Positions 48,201-55,101 of a stretch of 64,000 nucleotides of DNA are shown piece by piece (the first letter of the stretch is position 1; the number at the start of each line of letters is the position of its first letter). A program made the translations under genes and the position numbers. The notes under the pieces are model-generated. The model did not search any database. It was not told the DNA's origin and saw only the letters and a program-made list of their open reading frames with translations. Where the stretch lies: positions 141,641,637 through 141,705,636 of the forward strand of contig CM061142.1 of assembly GCA_030789695.1 (NCBI GenBank). Direction: 5' to 3'. Origin of the DNA: Scilla litardierei. Taxonomy: Eukaryota; Streptophyta; Magnoliopsida; Asparagales; Asparagaceae.

Positions 48201-51200
48201 TGTTGTTCTTATAATTTCATTGCCAGCATGGCACATTTCTAATTTAGAGGAATGAGGCAGGAAGATAAAAAATATAACTGTTGTCCGAACAACATTTTTA
48301 AATATAAAAGATAACCAGTTTATTTAGCTTAGATTGCCTGTAAGAAATCGTGGTAGCGGGATGATGTGAATCAGTGATTGGACTGCATGGAAAAGATCAT
48401 ACATAAATTTTTCTTTACAATGCCAATTTATATTTCACTTTTGTAAATTACAATTGAACTAGTCTTAGACTCTTATCTGAGTTACAAAATGAATACCACA
48501 TTTGGAAGGAACCTCCATCACATCCCAATTCAAGGAACATACAAATCACTAGCTCACGTTTGGGGATTACTAGTATCAACTGGCACAAGCAGCTTAAACA
48601 TACTATGTGATGTTTTGACATTAAGCTTCTAGAGTCTAGAGAACACGAACCAATAAAATGCTCAACTGTTGAATTTGTTATAAATCGTAAATGAAATTTT
48701 ATAACCTAATTAAGTATGATAATACTATAAGTTGTTCATTGGTAATGTTTGATGGTATAACTACACAACAATAGCTATAATTTTCATATGTGCTATCATA
48801 TTTCCCAATGAACTAATTTTTTTAGAGCTGTTTATACATGATGAAATATTTTGCATCCACCTGGAAAAATTTTACATGCATACAAGTACTATTTGAATAT
48901 GCAAAAGGCTATGGTAATTAGTAAATTTTTATGACATTTTGAAAAATATTCTATCTGCGAAGAAGCATGGATATGGACACATGAAACTGGTATGACATGG
49001 TCGCATGACACGACAATTCCTTAAATAGCATAACACTGGACATGGTGAAAAAACACAAATATTTATAACTAAGAGAGTCTGTGTCCATAAGCAGACATGT
49101 GCATACATCCAAATGCCTATGCATGCAATTTTACTCATATAGTAGCAATAGGGATGATAATGGGCATGCCCAAAGCCCAAATGGGAGCCCAAACGGGCTT
49201 TGGGCATGCCCATTATCATCCCTAAGTAGCATATCATGATTACAACAGATCACATGCGTTTGTGAATTTTTAAAAGCAATAGTCCTTGGCTCTTTAATTT
49301 TATATAGAGGTGTTTAACATATGTTATTTTTTTAGATTGGAAATTCATTGGTACATAGATGCGAACTAAATAAACATGTCAATTATATAAATTCATATAA
49401 TGTTAACAGAAAGTGTATGAGTTATATATGCATACAAGTAAGTTTTTTTAAAAAGTGTTCCAAGAAGGCTTTTTGTATCCATCATGGATACAGCTTCAAT
49501 GATAGAAGTGCCTGAATTACATAGGCGTTTGAGTTTAAGAAATTCTATGTTATTTTAAGGAGTGATACTCTAGTCTGAAAATTTCTAATATTATTCAAGC
49601 AGAAATATCTCCACTACTATTTTGCTCGAACATATATGCATGTATACAAATTATCACATGCAAGAATTTCTGTCTGAGATCCACTTAATGACAGCTTCAA
49701 GATCATTCAGAACCACATATAGGTTGTTTGTCTTGCATAGATTGTAGACACTGTTTATCTCTTAGAAAGTGCTTTTGTAGCCTGAGACTTTACCTCTTGT
49801 TTGACATGGTTACGATAGATATATTATCTATCGTTCTTGGTCTTATACAACTACCTTAAGGTTGGTTCTGAATTTTTCTGAGTTCTATCTTATTAGGAAT
49901 CTTGAACATTAAATGCTATAATCCCATATTAGATATCTTTAACATTAAATTCAATAATCCCATCCTTGGTTATGGACAACTGCTAGCTTGTGAGGAGTTT
50001 AATTCCTGCATTTAGAGAAGGGGATGGGGAAAGGAAAAAATAGAATGCAATTTAATCGATTACATATTTGGATCATTCTTTCTACACCATCCAGGGGAAA
50101 TGGAATGATTGCCCCCAAGGAAGATCTAATCACTTGGTACATTAATTATCCCCCCAAAAAATCAAAGCCATACCAACGTCAATTGAATTGTTTGCTTAAC
50201 TCTAATTGCTTTCCACTGCTGATTCACAGCTATAATATAACATAGTGATTATGTGTTTGGCTTGTGGTTTGGGGATAGGGAGCGTCTTTTGCAGAGAGAG
50301 GAACGAGATAGTTGAACAGAATAAATGAAGAGACACAGAGACGAGGCGGAGGAAGAGAGATGCAGAAATGAAGGGAGATGTGTGGATGATGTAGGACACA
50401 CGAGCTGAGTGATAAGGAACAATACATCTATCAGCGACTGTTTCTACAAAGGAGTAACTTGAAGCGTGTCATCTTTCTTATGGAGATGGGAAATGTAACC
50501 AGTTTAGGGATTTAGATTTTTGTTTTGTCATTCTTATACACTCTCTTTCATTGGATTCACAATCAAGGAGGCAAGTTGTGTTAGTTTTTTTTTCGTTTCT
50601 AAACTACATAGGCATAAAAGTAAAATCAATTTCCAAAATATGTTATGGAATCAGTTTTTATTAATAATATCATAGATATGTGGGAACTGAGCTGTTTGTT
50701 TTATGATTGTCTTCTCCATAGATGGCGCATGCGGATAAGGAAGGCCCTTTCGCCAACTAATAAGGCCAGTCCAAAAGTTAACCCCACTGAAGATGCAAAG
50801 GTTGATGAAGATGAGAGTCTACTCAATGAAATGGAAGAACTAACAAATGCTATGGAACACAAGAAAAAGAGAGAAAAGAAGGTTCTTCAAAAACGCCGAG
50901 CAAAGGTCTGCAGCTGAATCTCTTTTGGTATGCGTCAATTTCTTTGTTTTTGTGTTTTTTGGAATCTTATCTTTGTTTCCACCTCATTATATGTGAGTTT
51001 CCAGGATAAAGTACGCAAAGCAACTGGAATGCAAATTGATGCCACCCAAGACAGTTATTATGATCGTGAATTATTTTCTCTTGCTTCTATAAAGGTTTGC
51101 AAAAATGATCCCATTGATTATTTTGGCTCTTATATCACTCAGCTGGTTACATATTTATCCTGTCATGGTGTTAAAAAACTGGACCCCATGTTGTAATCAT

Positions 51201-53632
51201 AAATTTAATCTGTGCTTTTGGAAGTGGAGTCTATAAGGCCAATAACTTATGCTTACATATGATGTCTTTCAGTTCTGGTTAATTTTATCTTCTAAAAATT
51301 CTAAACCCATTTCCATAAGTGATTGCATACAGAATATGACTCCATGTAAAGAAAATCCACTAAAAAGGTTAACATGGTTTTACAACCTCCTGCCTCCCAA
51401 CATCACTGTTCATGAGTGGGCCCTGAATTCTCCGATTTAACCATCTATTTTGTATTCATACTGGTGTTTATGTTGGTGTTTTCTCATGCGAGCATTGGAA
51501 AATTCTGGTGTATCATTCTGGCCTTTTATGCATCCATGGTCAATTTGTTGTTCCCTCTGAGTTTGACACTATGCTTATCCTAAGTGATATTTTGCTTGCA
51601 TCTTTCCCAACTAGTCCAACCAAAATCATTGTTCTTTTTAGTGGAACATTTTGCTCTCTTTAAGCACAATGAAAGGAATTTCATAGTCACATCGTTTTCC
51701 CTTAATTTGGAACATTATGGTGTAGACCTAAATTTTTTTATCATGGTATATACCAGACATGAAATGTGCTCTTTGTGTCAATTTAGCTACCGTTCTCTTA
51801 TTGTCCTGTTGTTTGGGTACATTACCATTTCTTTTTCTAGGTTCTTTTACTTTAAATTGATATGCTAACTGCTGTGGCATTCGGGTCTGGTTTGCTTTGA
51901 CTGACCATTTATCTGATTCTGATATTTGTTCAATGTGACAAGTAAGATGAAAGGAACAGTGAATGCCAAGATTTTACTTCTGCCTTTTGCCAACTCTTTT
52001 GCTAACTCCATGTCCAGGGAAAGAAACAACTACAGGCTGTTGATTCAATGGAGCTTGATGAGGACAATGATGATTTCAGAGGCAGTGACAGTGAAGATGA
52101 GACTTTTGGGGATGTTGCTGATGATAATTCTCCTAGTGAAATGGACTCTGACGAAGAACAGAGGCGGTGAGTTTTAAGTTTTGCTGAGACACTTAAATAC
52201 AACTCTATGAACAATTTGTTGGATCCATGTGTTCATTTATTAATAGATGCATTTTTCTGTGTTATGACACGCGCAAACCTATGTGTAGATATGATGATCA
52301 TCCTGAGGAAATGCTTGATGAAGCATATGAAAGATATGTAAGTAAAAAGGGTGGAAGTGCCAAACAGCGCAAACGAACAAAGCTCGCCCGGTCTAATGGC
52401 CAGGCGGAGTTGTTTGAGGTATGCAATGCGGATACTGACTTTTGATAGTCCTATCCCACCTTGATTCATTTTGGAGAGAGGCAATTGCCGAGCTCATACA
52501 TAACATGACGTTTTAGTGCCTTTCCTGGTTGTCGTTGTAATTTTTTAACATGCAGAAAAAAAGTGAGAAGAAAAGAAAGGGGACACTATTTTCATTTGAG
52601 GTTACTTTATAATTTTTTAACATGCAGGAAGATGGTGAGGACCTGATACCAGATCATGACATCGAGCAAGACCAAGAAAACGAAGAAACAAATCCTCTCA
52701 TGGTGCCATTGCACGAGGAAGAACATCCAACTCAAGAACAGATAATGGAACAATGGTTCAGTCAAGATGTTTTTGCCGACGCCACAAAAGAAGGGGTGTT
52801 CGAGAAGAGTGACACTGAAGACGAAAAGGAGGAGGAAGTAACAGTAGGCAAGGTGGCCAAACAGAAAAAGTCCAATAATACAGTTCCTTCTAAAACCCTG
52901 GCCGACAAGCAAGATGACTTTGAGATAGTTCCATCAGAACCCTTAAAAGCACACGAAGATTCTTCCTCCTCTTCAGATGAAGATTCAGATGTAGATGAAG
53001 ACACAAAGGCCGGAATATTAGCATATGCCAAGAAGATGTTGAGAAAGAAGCAAAGGGAGGAGATCCTTGATGATGCCTACAACAAGTACATGTTTGATGA
53101 CGAGGGGTTGCCAACATGGTTCGTGGAGGAAGAGAAAAGGCATTGCCAACCCATGAAGCCGATAACCAAAGAGGAGGTTGCTGCGATGAGGGCACAGTTT
53201 AGGGAGATTGATGCCCGTCCGGCGAAGAAGGTGGCGGAGGCAAAGGCTCGGAAGAAGCGGACGGCGATGAAGAAGCTCGAGAAGGTTCGGCAGAAGTCCA
53301 ACTCCATCTCTGACCAGACTGACATATCTGAGAGGTCCAAGGCGAAGATGATTGAACGGCTTTACAAGAAGGCCGCACCGAAGAAGCCGGAGAGGGAGTA
53401 TGTGGTTGCGAAGAAGGGAGTTCAGGTGAGGCCAGGGAAAGGGAAGAAACTGGTGGACCGGAGGATGAAGAAGGATGCGAGGAGCAAGGGAACGGGGAGG
53501 GCGGGAAAGAAGGGCGGAGGAAAGAAAGGTAATGTTGGCAAAGGCAAGGGGAAGGGTGGACCGAAGGGGAAGGGTTCGAAGGTTGGGGGGAGGGAGAGGA
53601 GGAAAGAAGGGAAGCAAGGCGGGCGTTCGTGA
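17787..53632 (+). CDS. SPB1: SPB1, AdoMet-dependent rRNA 2'-O-methyltransferase (11 exons)
   Basis: Joined exons 17787..18260, 22931..22978, 23052..23207, 23294..23340, 26590..26746, 26844..26905, 50722..50905, 51005..51094, 52018..52166, 52289..52418 and 52628..53632 give 833 codons without a stop. The N-terminal FtsJ/RrmJ domain has the AdoMet loop [11 protein letters not shown] (46..56) and the K-D-K-E tetrad at K29, D118, K158 and E193. The middle part (DUF3381-like, '[15 protein letters not shown]', '[13 protein letters not shown]') leads to acidic regions and the Spb1 C-terminal domain ('[20 protein letters not shown]'), ending in a very basic Lys/Gly tail. In yeast Spb1 methylates 25S rRNA in nucleolar pre-60S particles; the same role is inferred here. 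Introns 1, 4 and 6 are swollen by transposons (4670, 3249 and 23816 bp). Confidence 0.95.
18261..19980 (+). other. SPB1 intron 1, 5' part
   Basis: AT-rich intron sequence. A block at about 18510..18945 starts with 'ggtccctctatttatgtctaatcc' and ends with 'gggatcaaattgtaaat'. Such phrases are common near the ends of plant non-autonomous transposons. It has a purine-rich centre (18640..18820). No matching inverted repeats or target duplication were found, so it is not called as an element. Confidence 0.35.
19981..20786 (+). mobile_element. Non-autonomous Helitron (left copy)
   Basis: It begins TCTATATTAC after an A (19980) and ends CTAG (20783..20786) before a T, following the Helitron rule A-TC...CTAG-T. 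Eight bases before CTAG stands a perfect 16-bp palindrome CGTGCCCGCGGGCACG (20759..20774), the expected 3' hairpin. The interior holds degenerate repeats of 'acgtcgaatttgttgtt..gcgccgaaggc' at about 20370..20660 and no helicase gene. The 5' boundary is less secure than the 3' one. Confidence 0.7.
20799..21118 (-). mobile_element. Non-autonomous Helitron (right copy, inverted)
   Basis: On the minus strand it begins TCTATTATACAATTC (21118 downward) after an A and ends CTAG (20802..20799) before a T. The 3' hairpin is CGTGCCC-ATA-GGGCACG (20811..20827), and its last 13 bases (GGTTATGACTAG with the following T) match the left copy. Its 5' end resembles that of the left copy (CAATTSAGG, 'ATTTTGAAT.TTTGTCCTA'). 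The interior has short repeats of 'accgtgtgtttt' and 'gacacgtaggacaaa'. Confidence 0.7.
21432..21560 (+). mobile_element. Possible tRNA-derived SINE
   Basis: GGTTAGCTCAGTGGCATGAC resembles the tRNA-like head of plant SINEs. The A box candidate is TAGCTCAGTGG (21437..21447) and a B box-like GGTCAAGGC lies at 21481..21489, at a plausible spacing. The B box is imperfect, and neither a clear 3' tail nor target duplications were found, so the right end is a guess. Confidence 0.35.
21561..22930 (+). other. SPB1 intron 1, 3' part
   Basis: AT-rich intron. A short internal repeat is visible: 'aacaattca.gtt.t.ctaagaagaa' with similar flanks occurs near 22290 and 22450. No element boundaries were found. 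Confidence 0.4.
22931..22978 (+). CDS. SPB1: SPB1 exon 2
   Basis: 16 codons ([16 protein letters not shown]), phase 0 at both ends, between GGTAG and GTACAAG. It continues the FtsJ fold. Confidence 0.93.
23052..23207 (+). CDS. SPB1: SPB1 exon 3
   Basis: 52 codons beginning [19 protein letters not shown], which carries the fourth catalytic residue E193. It is in phase 0 at both ends, between CACAG and GTAAAT. Confidence 0.94.
23294..23340 (+). CDS. SPB1: SPB1 exon 4
   Basis: 47 nt ([16 protein letters not shown]), ending after two bases of a Gly codon completed by exon 5. Acceptor TAG, donor GTAAAC. Confidence 0.92.
23341..24204 (+). other. SPB1 intron 4, 5' part
   Basis: AT-rich intron sequence with no coding potential and no element boundaries recognised. 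Confidence 0.4.
24205..26217. repeat. Tandem duplication in SPB1 intron 4
   Basis: Copy A (24205..25494, including a MITE at 24778..25367) and copy B (25507..26217) both start with 'accaattttacttgtttataaaa' and end near 'ctgtcaggtat'. Without the MITE each unit is about 700 bp and the copies agree at well over 95 percent by eye. Copy B has about 17 extra bases near 25642 ('gacgatttgaacaagaa'). The shared short word CACCAATTTTAC at the joint suggests unequal exchange or replication slippage. Confidence 0.85.
24778..25367. mobile_element. hAT-type MITE (590 bp) in intron 4
   Basis: Terminal inverted repeats CAGTGTTCTAAAA (left) and CAGTGTTATAAAA (right end, reverse complement). The 8-bp flanks are TGTCAGAC (24770..24777) and AGTCAGAC (25368..25375), one mismatch. 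The tandem copy B shows the uninterrupted site 'gtgtgtcagacatg'. Both subterminal regions are crowded with ATGCGG/CCGCAT motifs, the kind of repeated binding site used by hAT transposases. No coding capacity. Confidence 0.88.
26218..26589 (+). other. SPB1 intron 4, 3' end
   Basis: Intron sequence between the tandem duplication and exon 5. Apart from the acceptor (pyrimidine-rich TTCTTACTTCTGTGTAG) nothing is recognised. Confidence 0.4.
26590..26746 (+). CDS. SPB1: SPB1 exon 5
   Basis: 157 nt encoding [19 protein letters not shown] and onward to STTEE. Acceptor TGTGTAG, donor GTAATC. This is the conserved start of the middle domain. Confidence 0.94.
26844..26905 (+). CDS. SPB1: SPB1 exon 6
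   Basis: 62 nt encoding [20 protein letters not shown] plus two bases of a Lys codon. Donor is GTAAGT. It is followed by the 23.8-kb intron 6. Confidence 0.93.
26906..27551 (+). other. SPB1 intron 6, 5' end
   Basis: AT-rich intron sequence up to the first retrotransposon, ending with the target pentamer GAATA (27547..27551). Nothing else is recognised. Confidence 0.4.
27790..28160. repeat. Left subterminal repeats of the hAT
   Basis: About ten GGTATCG motifs at 27790..27895, then an AT-rich tract to 28160 made of 'tgtattttcc' units of about 10 bp. The first part probably serves as transposase binding sites (inference from hAT family behaviour). Confidence 0.7.
28302..31351 (-). pseudogene. 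hAT transposase (BED finger, DUF659-like core, C-terminal dimerisation), three exons, frameshifted
   Basis: Exon 1 (29499..31327, or from the in-frame ATG at 31351) has a BED zinc-finger start ([21 protein letters not shown]), an acidic region and the catalytic core with [32 protein letters not shown] and [13 protein letters not shown]. Exon 2 (29340..29415) and exon 3 (from 29261) join by GT-AG introns and give the dimerisation region [20 protein letters not shown] Gly/Tyr-rich tail ([12 protein letters not shown]) follows. The frame shifts near 31150, just after the BED finger, and in a run of seven G near 28650, so the tail lies in another frame. The enzyme would cut and paste this element family in the nucleus; this copy looks inactive but recent. 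Confidence 0.85.
31900..33570. repeat. AT-rich degenerate tandem repeats inside the hAT
   Basis: About 1.6 kb of low-complexity sequence built from variants of 'ttttccgtatttattatgtattttaaataa', roughly 30 bp each. It lies upstream of the transposase gene (minus strand), so it could lie in its promoter or leader region. No coding potential. Confidence 0.75.
33571..34499 (-). other. Right-hand non-coding part of the hAT
   Basis: It contains a GC-richer block at 33900..34240 with 'cctcgacgga..cgtcgccgc' style sequence and repeated 'ccgtgaatgaaca' phrases at 34320..34410. A plus-strand open frame (33943..34230) shows no known domain. A captured host promoter or leader fragment is possible, but no source gene is recognised. 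Confidence 0.4.
34510..34686. repeat. Palindromic right end of the hAT
   Basis: 'cggccgaaaccctagggtttcggcc' occurs twice (about 34516 and 34569), each itself a palindrome, around 'agtttcgcccgatactgggcgaaact', also palindromic. Further inverted 'accggtactgggcggtaccggt' follows. Together with CGATACC motifs this makes a strongly folding subterminal region. Confidence 0.75.
35039..36603 (-). pseudogene. gag: Decayed Gag of element 4
   Basis: It starts at ATG 36601..36603 with a coiled-coil N terminus ([20 protein letters not shown]), similar in style to the Gag of element 5. A GC-rich Gly/Pro-rich linker follows (about 35930..36250), then Gag domain fragments ('LVEDANL'-like entry, '[11 protein letters not shown]', '[20 protein letters not shown]' in 35290..35562) and a zinc-knuckle remnant [14 protein letters not shown] near 35060..35105. 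Stops and frame changes interrupt it several times. It is a Retrotrans_gag-type Ty3/gypsy Gag. No enzymatic domain follows it before the 3' LTR. Confidence 0.75.
36614..36625 (-). other. Primer-binding site of element 4
   Basis: The plus strand GCTCTGTACCAA is the complement of TTGGTACAGAGC. This is the initiator tRNA-Met site with one base missing (normally TGGTATCAGAGC), close to the LTR. Confidence 0.75.
36629..36996 (-). repeat. 5' LTR of element 4
   Basis: 368 bp from TGATAGGATTGG to GATCCTATCA. It contains repeated 'gaaattacgaa.tgccact' phrases at its right side. It shows the empty site ('atttatgataaatctc') for the hAT that split the other LTR. Confidence 0.9.
37002..38398 (+). other. 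SPB1 intron 6, segment between elements 4 and 5
   Basis: About 1.4 kb of ordinary AT-rich intron sequence. No gene, repeat boundary or RNA was recognised. Confidence 0.4.
38399..38807 (+). repeat. 5' LTR of element 5
   Basis: 409 bp from TGATGCGG to GACATATCA. It is strongly similar to 43794..44205, including the shared 'ttagccctagaatattttgtga' and 'gctttcaaatctgcgttta' blocks. Confidence 0.88.
38811..38822 (+). other. Primer-binding site of element 5 (initiator tRNA-Met)
   Basis: TGGTATCAGAGC lies three bases after the 5' LTR and continues CAG. It is a perfect match to the standard initiator tRNA-Met complement. Confidence 0.95.
38832..43793 (+). pseudogene. Decayed gag-pol of element 5
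   Basis: Gag starts at 38832 with a coiled-coil N terminus ([20 protein letters not shown]) and meets a TAA near 38974. A GC-rich Pro/Gly linker lies at 39150..39480. A zinc knuckle [14 protein letters not shown] lies near 40443. The protease site reads [13 protein letters not shown] (40660..40700), with Met where Gly is usual. RT (about 41309..41800) has [20 protein letters not shown] but the active site reads VFFGDM instead of an F-D-D form. RNase H is at 42094..42423 and the integrase at 42630..43600 ([28 protein letters not shown]), followed by a GPY/F-type module (RYYGPFEV). Stops and shifts separate these parts, so none is expected to be expressed. Confidence 0.85.
43794..44205 (+). repeat. 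3' LTR of element 5
   Basis: 412 bp from TGATGTGG to GACGTATCA. No purine-rich tract is obvious directly upstream; the pol frame runs on into the LTR. Confidence 0.86.
44413..44891 (-). repeat. 3' LTR of element 6
   Basis: Begins TGACACATGATG. The end is placed at a CA near 44891. It aligns along its length with 46874..47383 despite many differences and small gaps. Confidence 0.75.
44892..46857 (-). other. Internal region of element 6
   Basis: AT-rich, with a GC-richer stretch at 45930..46210 made of 'ggctcgg.t' repeats. Short frames exist, but none resembles Gag or Pol. Confidence 0.6.
46858..46870 (-). other. Primer-binding site of element 6
   Basis: The plus strand GGCTTTGATACCA is the complement of TGGTATCAAAGCC. 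It is initiator tRNA-Met-like with one change (AAAGC for AGAGC), three bases from the LTR at 46874. Confidence 0.8.
46874..47383 (-). repeat. 5' LTR of element 6
   Basis: Begins TGACACAAAACAAAAG and ends GGATCTCTATCA, followed by the CATGA target copy. It is related to the interrupted LTR at about 56215..57560. Confidence 0.8.
47384..49148 (+). other. SPB1 intron 6, segment after element 6
   Basis: AT-rich intron. The first 130 bases are richer in 'cccgtaccacgtgtcg' type words and may be an old repeat fragment. The rest shows nothing recognisable. Confidence 0.4.
49149..49224. mobile_element. 76-bp perfectly palindromic hAT-type MITE
   Basis: Two 30-bp arms (49149..49178 and 49195..49224) are perfect reverse complements beginning TAGGGATGATAATGGGC, around a 16-bp loop. 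Flanks AGTAGCAA (49141..49148) and AGTAGCAT (49225..49232) form an 8-bp duplication with one mismatch. TAGGG-type ends with an 8-bp duplication fit hAT. Confidence 0.8.
49225..50721 (+). other. SPB1 intron 6, 3' end
   Basis: AT-rich intron ending TTGTCTTCTCCATAG at exon 7. No element or RNA gene was recognised. Confidence 0.4.
50722..50905 (+). CDS. SPB1: SPB1 exon 7
   Basis: 184 nt. The first base completes the Lys codon of exon 6, giving the conserved [10 protein letters not shown] across the 23.8-kb intron. It ends RRAK before GTCTGC. The sequence is rich in Lys/Glu and is a predicted coiled coil by eye. Confidence 0.94.
51005..51094 (+). CDS. SPB1: SPB1 exon 8
   Basis: 30 codons ([20 protein letters not shown]...), phase 0 at both ends. 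Acceptor TTCCAG, donor GTTTGC. Confidence 0.93.
51095..52017 (+). other. SPB1 intron 8
   Basis: A 923-bp AT-rich intron, donor GTTTGC and acceptor TGTCCAG. Nothing else recognised. Confidence 0.6.
52018..52166 (+). CDS. SPB1: SPB1 exon 9
   Basis: 149 nt, strongly acidic ([19 protein letters not shown]...), ending inside an Arg codon before GTGAGT. Acceptor TGTCCAG. Confidence 0.92.
52289..52418 (+). CDS. SPB1: SPB1 exon 10
   Basis: 130 nt encoding [20 protein letters not shown] and then a basic stretch, ending LFE in phase 0 before GTATGC. Confidence 0.93.
52537..52627 (+). repeat. SPB1: Duplicated 3' splice acceptor in SPB1 intron 10
   Basis: TAATTTTTTAACATGCAG occurs twice, ending at 52555 and at 52627, with similar sequence to the left of both ('ggtt..c.tt.t'). 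The second copy is the acceptor used in the full-length model. The first would give an in-frame stop unless a 45-nt segment 52556..52600 is spliced as an exon. Confidence 0.8.
52628..53632 (+). CDS. SPB1: SPB1 exon 11 with stop codon
   Basis: 334 codons plus TGA. An acidic linker is followed by the Spb1 C-terminal domain ([20 protein letters not shown], '[13 protein letters not shown]', '[20 protein letters not shown]') and a Lys/Gly/Arg-rich tail suited to RNA binding and nucleolar targeting. The acceptor ACATGCAG is duplicated about 72 bp upstream. Confidence 0.95.
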   Translation, partial: EDGEDLIPDHDIEQDQENEETNPLMVPLHEEEHPTQEQIMEQWFSQDVFADATKEGVFEKSDTEDEKEEEVTVGKVAKQKKSNNTVPSKTLADKQDDFEIVPSEPLKAHEDSSSSSDEDSDVDEDTKAGILAYAKKMLRKKQREEILDDAYNKYMFDDEGLPTWFVEEEKRHCQPMKPITKEEVAAMRAQFREIDARPAKKVAEAKARKKRTAMKKLEKVRQKSNSISDQTDISERSKAKMIERLYKKAAPKKPEREYVVAKKGVQVRPGKGKKLVDRRMKKDARSKGTGRAGKKGGGKKGNVGKGKGKGGPKGKGSKVGGRERRKEGKQGGRS

Positions 53633-54215
53633 ATGAGATGATGAGCAGCCTCATGTTCTTTGAGTCATCCATATGCAGGTTTTGTTTGTGATCATGTCAC
53701 AATTTTGATGGAGATTTAAGACATGATATTCAGATAATTTCCCGTCGTAAAACATTTACATATTTTATTGGAACCTGTAGCAGTGTTGCTTACCTGCTGC
53801 AATTTAATTTCCGGATTTGTTCATTTTGTCACAGTACTTTCTTACTTGTATCATCATGAACTCGTATATGTTTATTGGAGCACCCTTAGTTATAATGTGT
53901 GGAACGACGTGATGACAATAGGACACTCTTTTTATTTAACGTATGAAGCTGATCTAAACTTTTTGGCATGAAAGCTAAAGATGAAGAGACGATCACAATA
54001 AGAATTTGATTTTGGTATTTTGGTCGTTTATATGCATTGAGATATGATGCACGGAAGCTTCTGCTTCATGACTTTGTTATTTAGGCCAGTGTGTTGCTGT
54101 CAATTCCCATTTATTTGCAAGTGTGAACGGGCGGATTCATGTAAATATAAGGGGCTCCCCCCCCCCCCCCCTTCCACGTCATTTCAACATCGCACAGCAT
54201 TGGCATTGTCCATAG
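53633..54215 (+). other. SPB1 3' untranslated and downstream region
   Basis: AT-rich sequence after the SPB1 stop. The 3' UTR must lie here, but no single polyadenylation signal can be chosen by eye. A run of 15 C lies at 54157..54171. No further gene is seen. Confidence 0.4.
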
Positions 54216-54795
54216 CCTTGTTAGTAAAAAACGCGAATTTTTATATTTTTTATGTTTAAAATCCGTCTAAAATGGTTTCCGTATTAAATGGCCGTCCATT
54301 TGAATTATTCGGAAAAATACGCGCTTTTTTAGGGGTAGACGAACAAAACGCATTTTATCATCGTGTTGCGCATTTTATGTGTTTTAAACGCGTTTTAGGG
54401 GCACTTTTAAATCATTTTGAACTATGATTTCATGATCATACTTTGGTTTAGGGCATGCTGCATGGAATATAATAGTATGATCATGTCATTTTGGTTAAAA
54501 CTATGAATATAATTTATTTAAATCATGACTATATAAATTATGTTACTCTTATTTTATATTGATATTGTTGATTTTTAAGTTCAATTAGATGAATGATATC
54601 TTGACAGTATTCGTATTTTTAGTCGCATTTTTTATCTGGGTTAACGAATTAAACACGATTTAACCCGTTTACGTTTTAGTCCCGTATTGCGCATATTTGA
54701 CCGAATTTTTGACCGAACGCCTTTTGAAATTGATCGAATTAAACACGTTTTATTCGCGTTCCGAATATTTTCCGTATTACGTATTGCTAACAAGG
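54216..54795. mobile_element. hAT-like MITE (580 bp) downstream of SPB1
   Basis: Terminal inverted repeats CCTTGTTAGTAA and (right end, reverse complement) CCTTGTTAGCAA. Flanks GTCCATAG (54208..54215) and GTCCATAA (54796..54803) agree at seven of eight bases. The interior has repeated 'aaacacg', 'cgtatt' and 'gaccgaa' words and no coding capacity. Confidence 0.78.
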
Positions 54796-55101
54796 GTCCA
54801 TAAAGGATTTTAGATAGAAGAGAACTAATTGCATCGCATGAAATGCGGTGCAGTCTCCTCTTTTTGTCGAATTTGGGAATAAATGTCAACTCAATGCGAC
54901 ATGTGTACGGCATCGACTGCCTTTTTTTCTAATTCACCGCATGAATGCGGTGCAGTTAGCAATTCCCTTTAGATAATGAATCCCTTCTCAGAAGATGACA
55001 TTGTCCACAGTGGAGATGACATGATGGCAAAATACATCCGAAAATACTGCACAATCTGGCAGATTGATCCTATCCATTTGGTGGTTGGACTTCGCTTTTC
55101 T
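54796..55101. other. Intergenic spacer with small palindromes
   Basis: It contains 'gcatgaaatgcggtgcagt' near 54836 and 'caccgcatgaatgcggtgcagt' near 54937, a repeated motif that in the second copy is a near-perfect palindrome. No gene seen. Confidence 0.4.
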
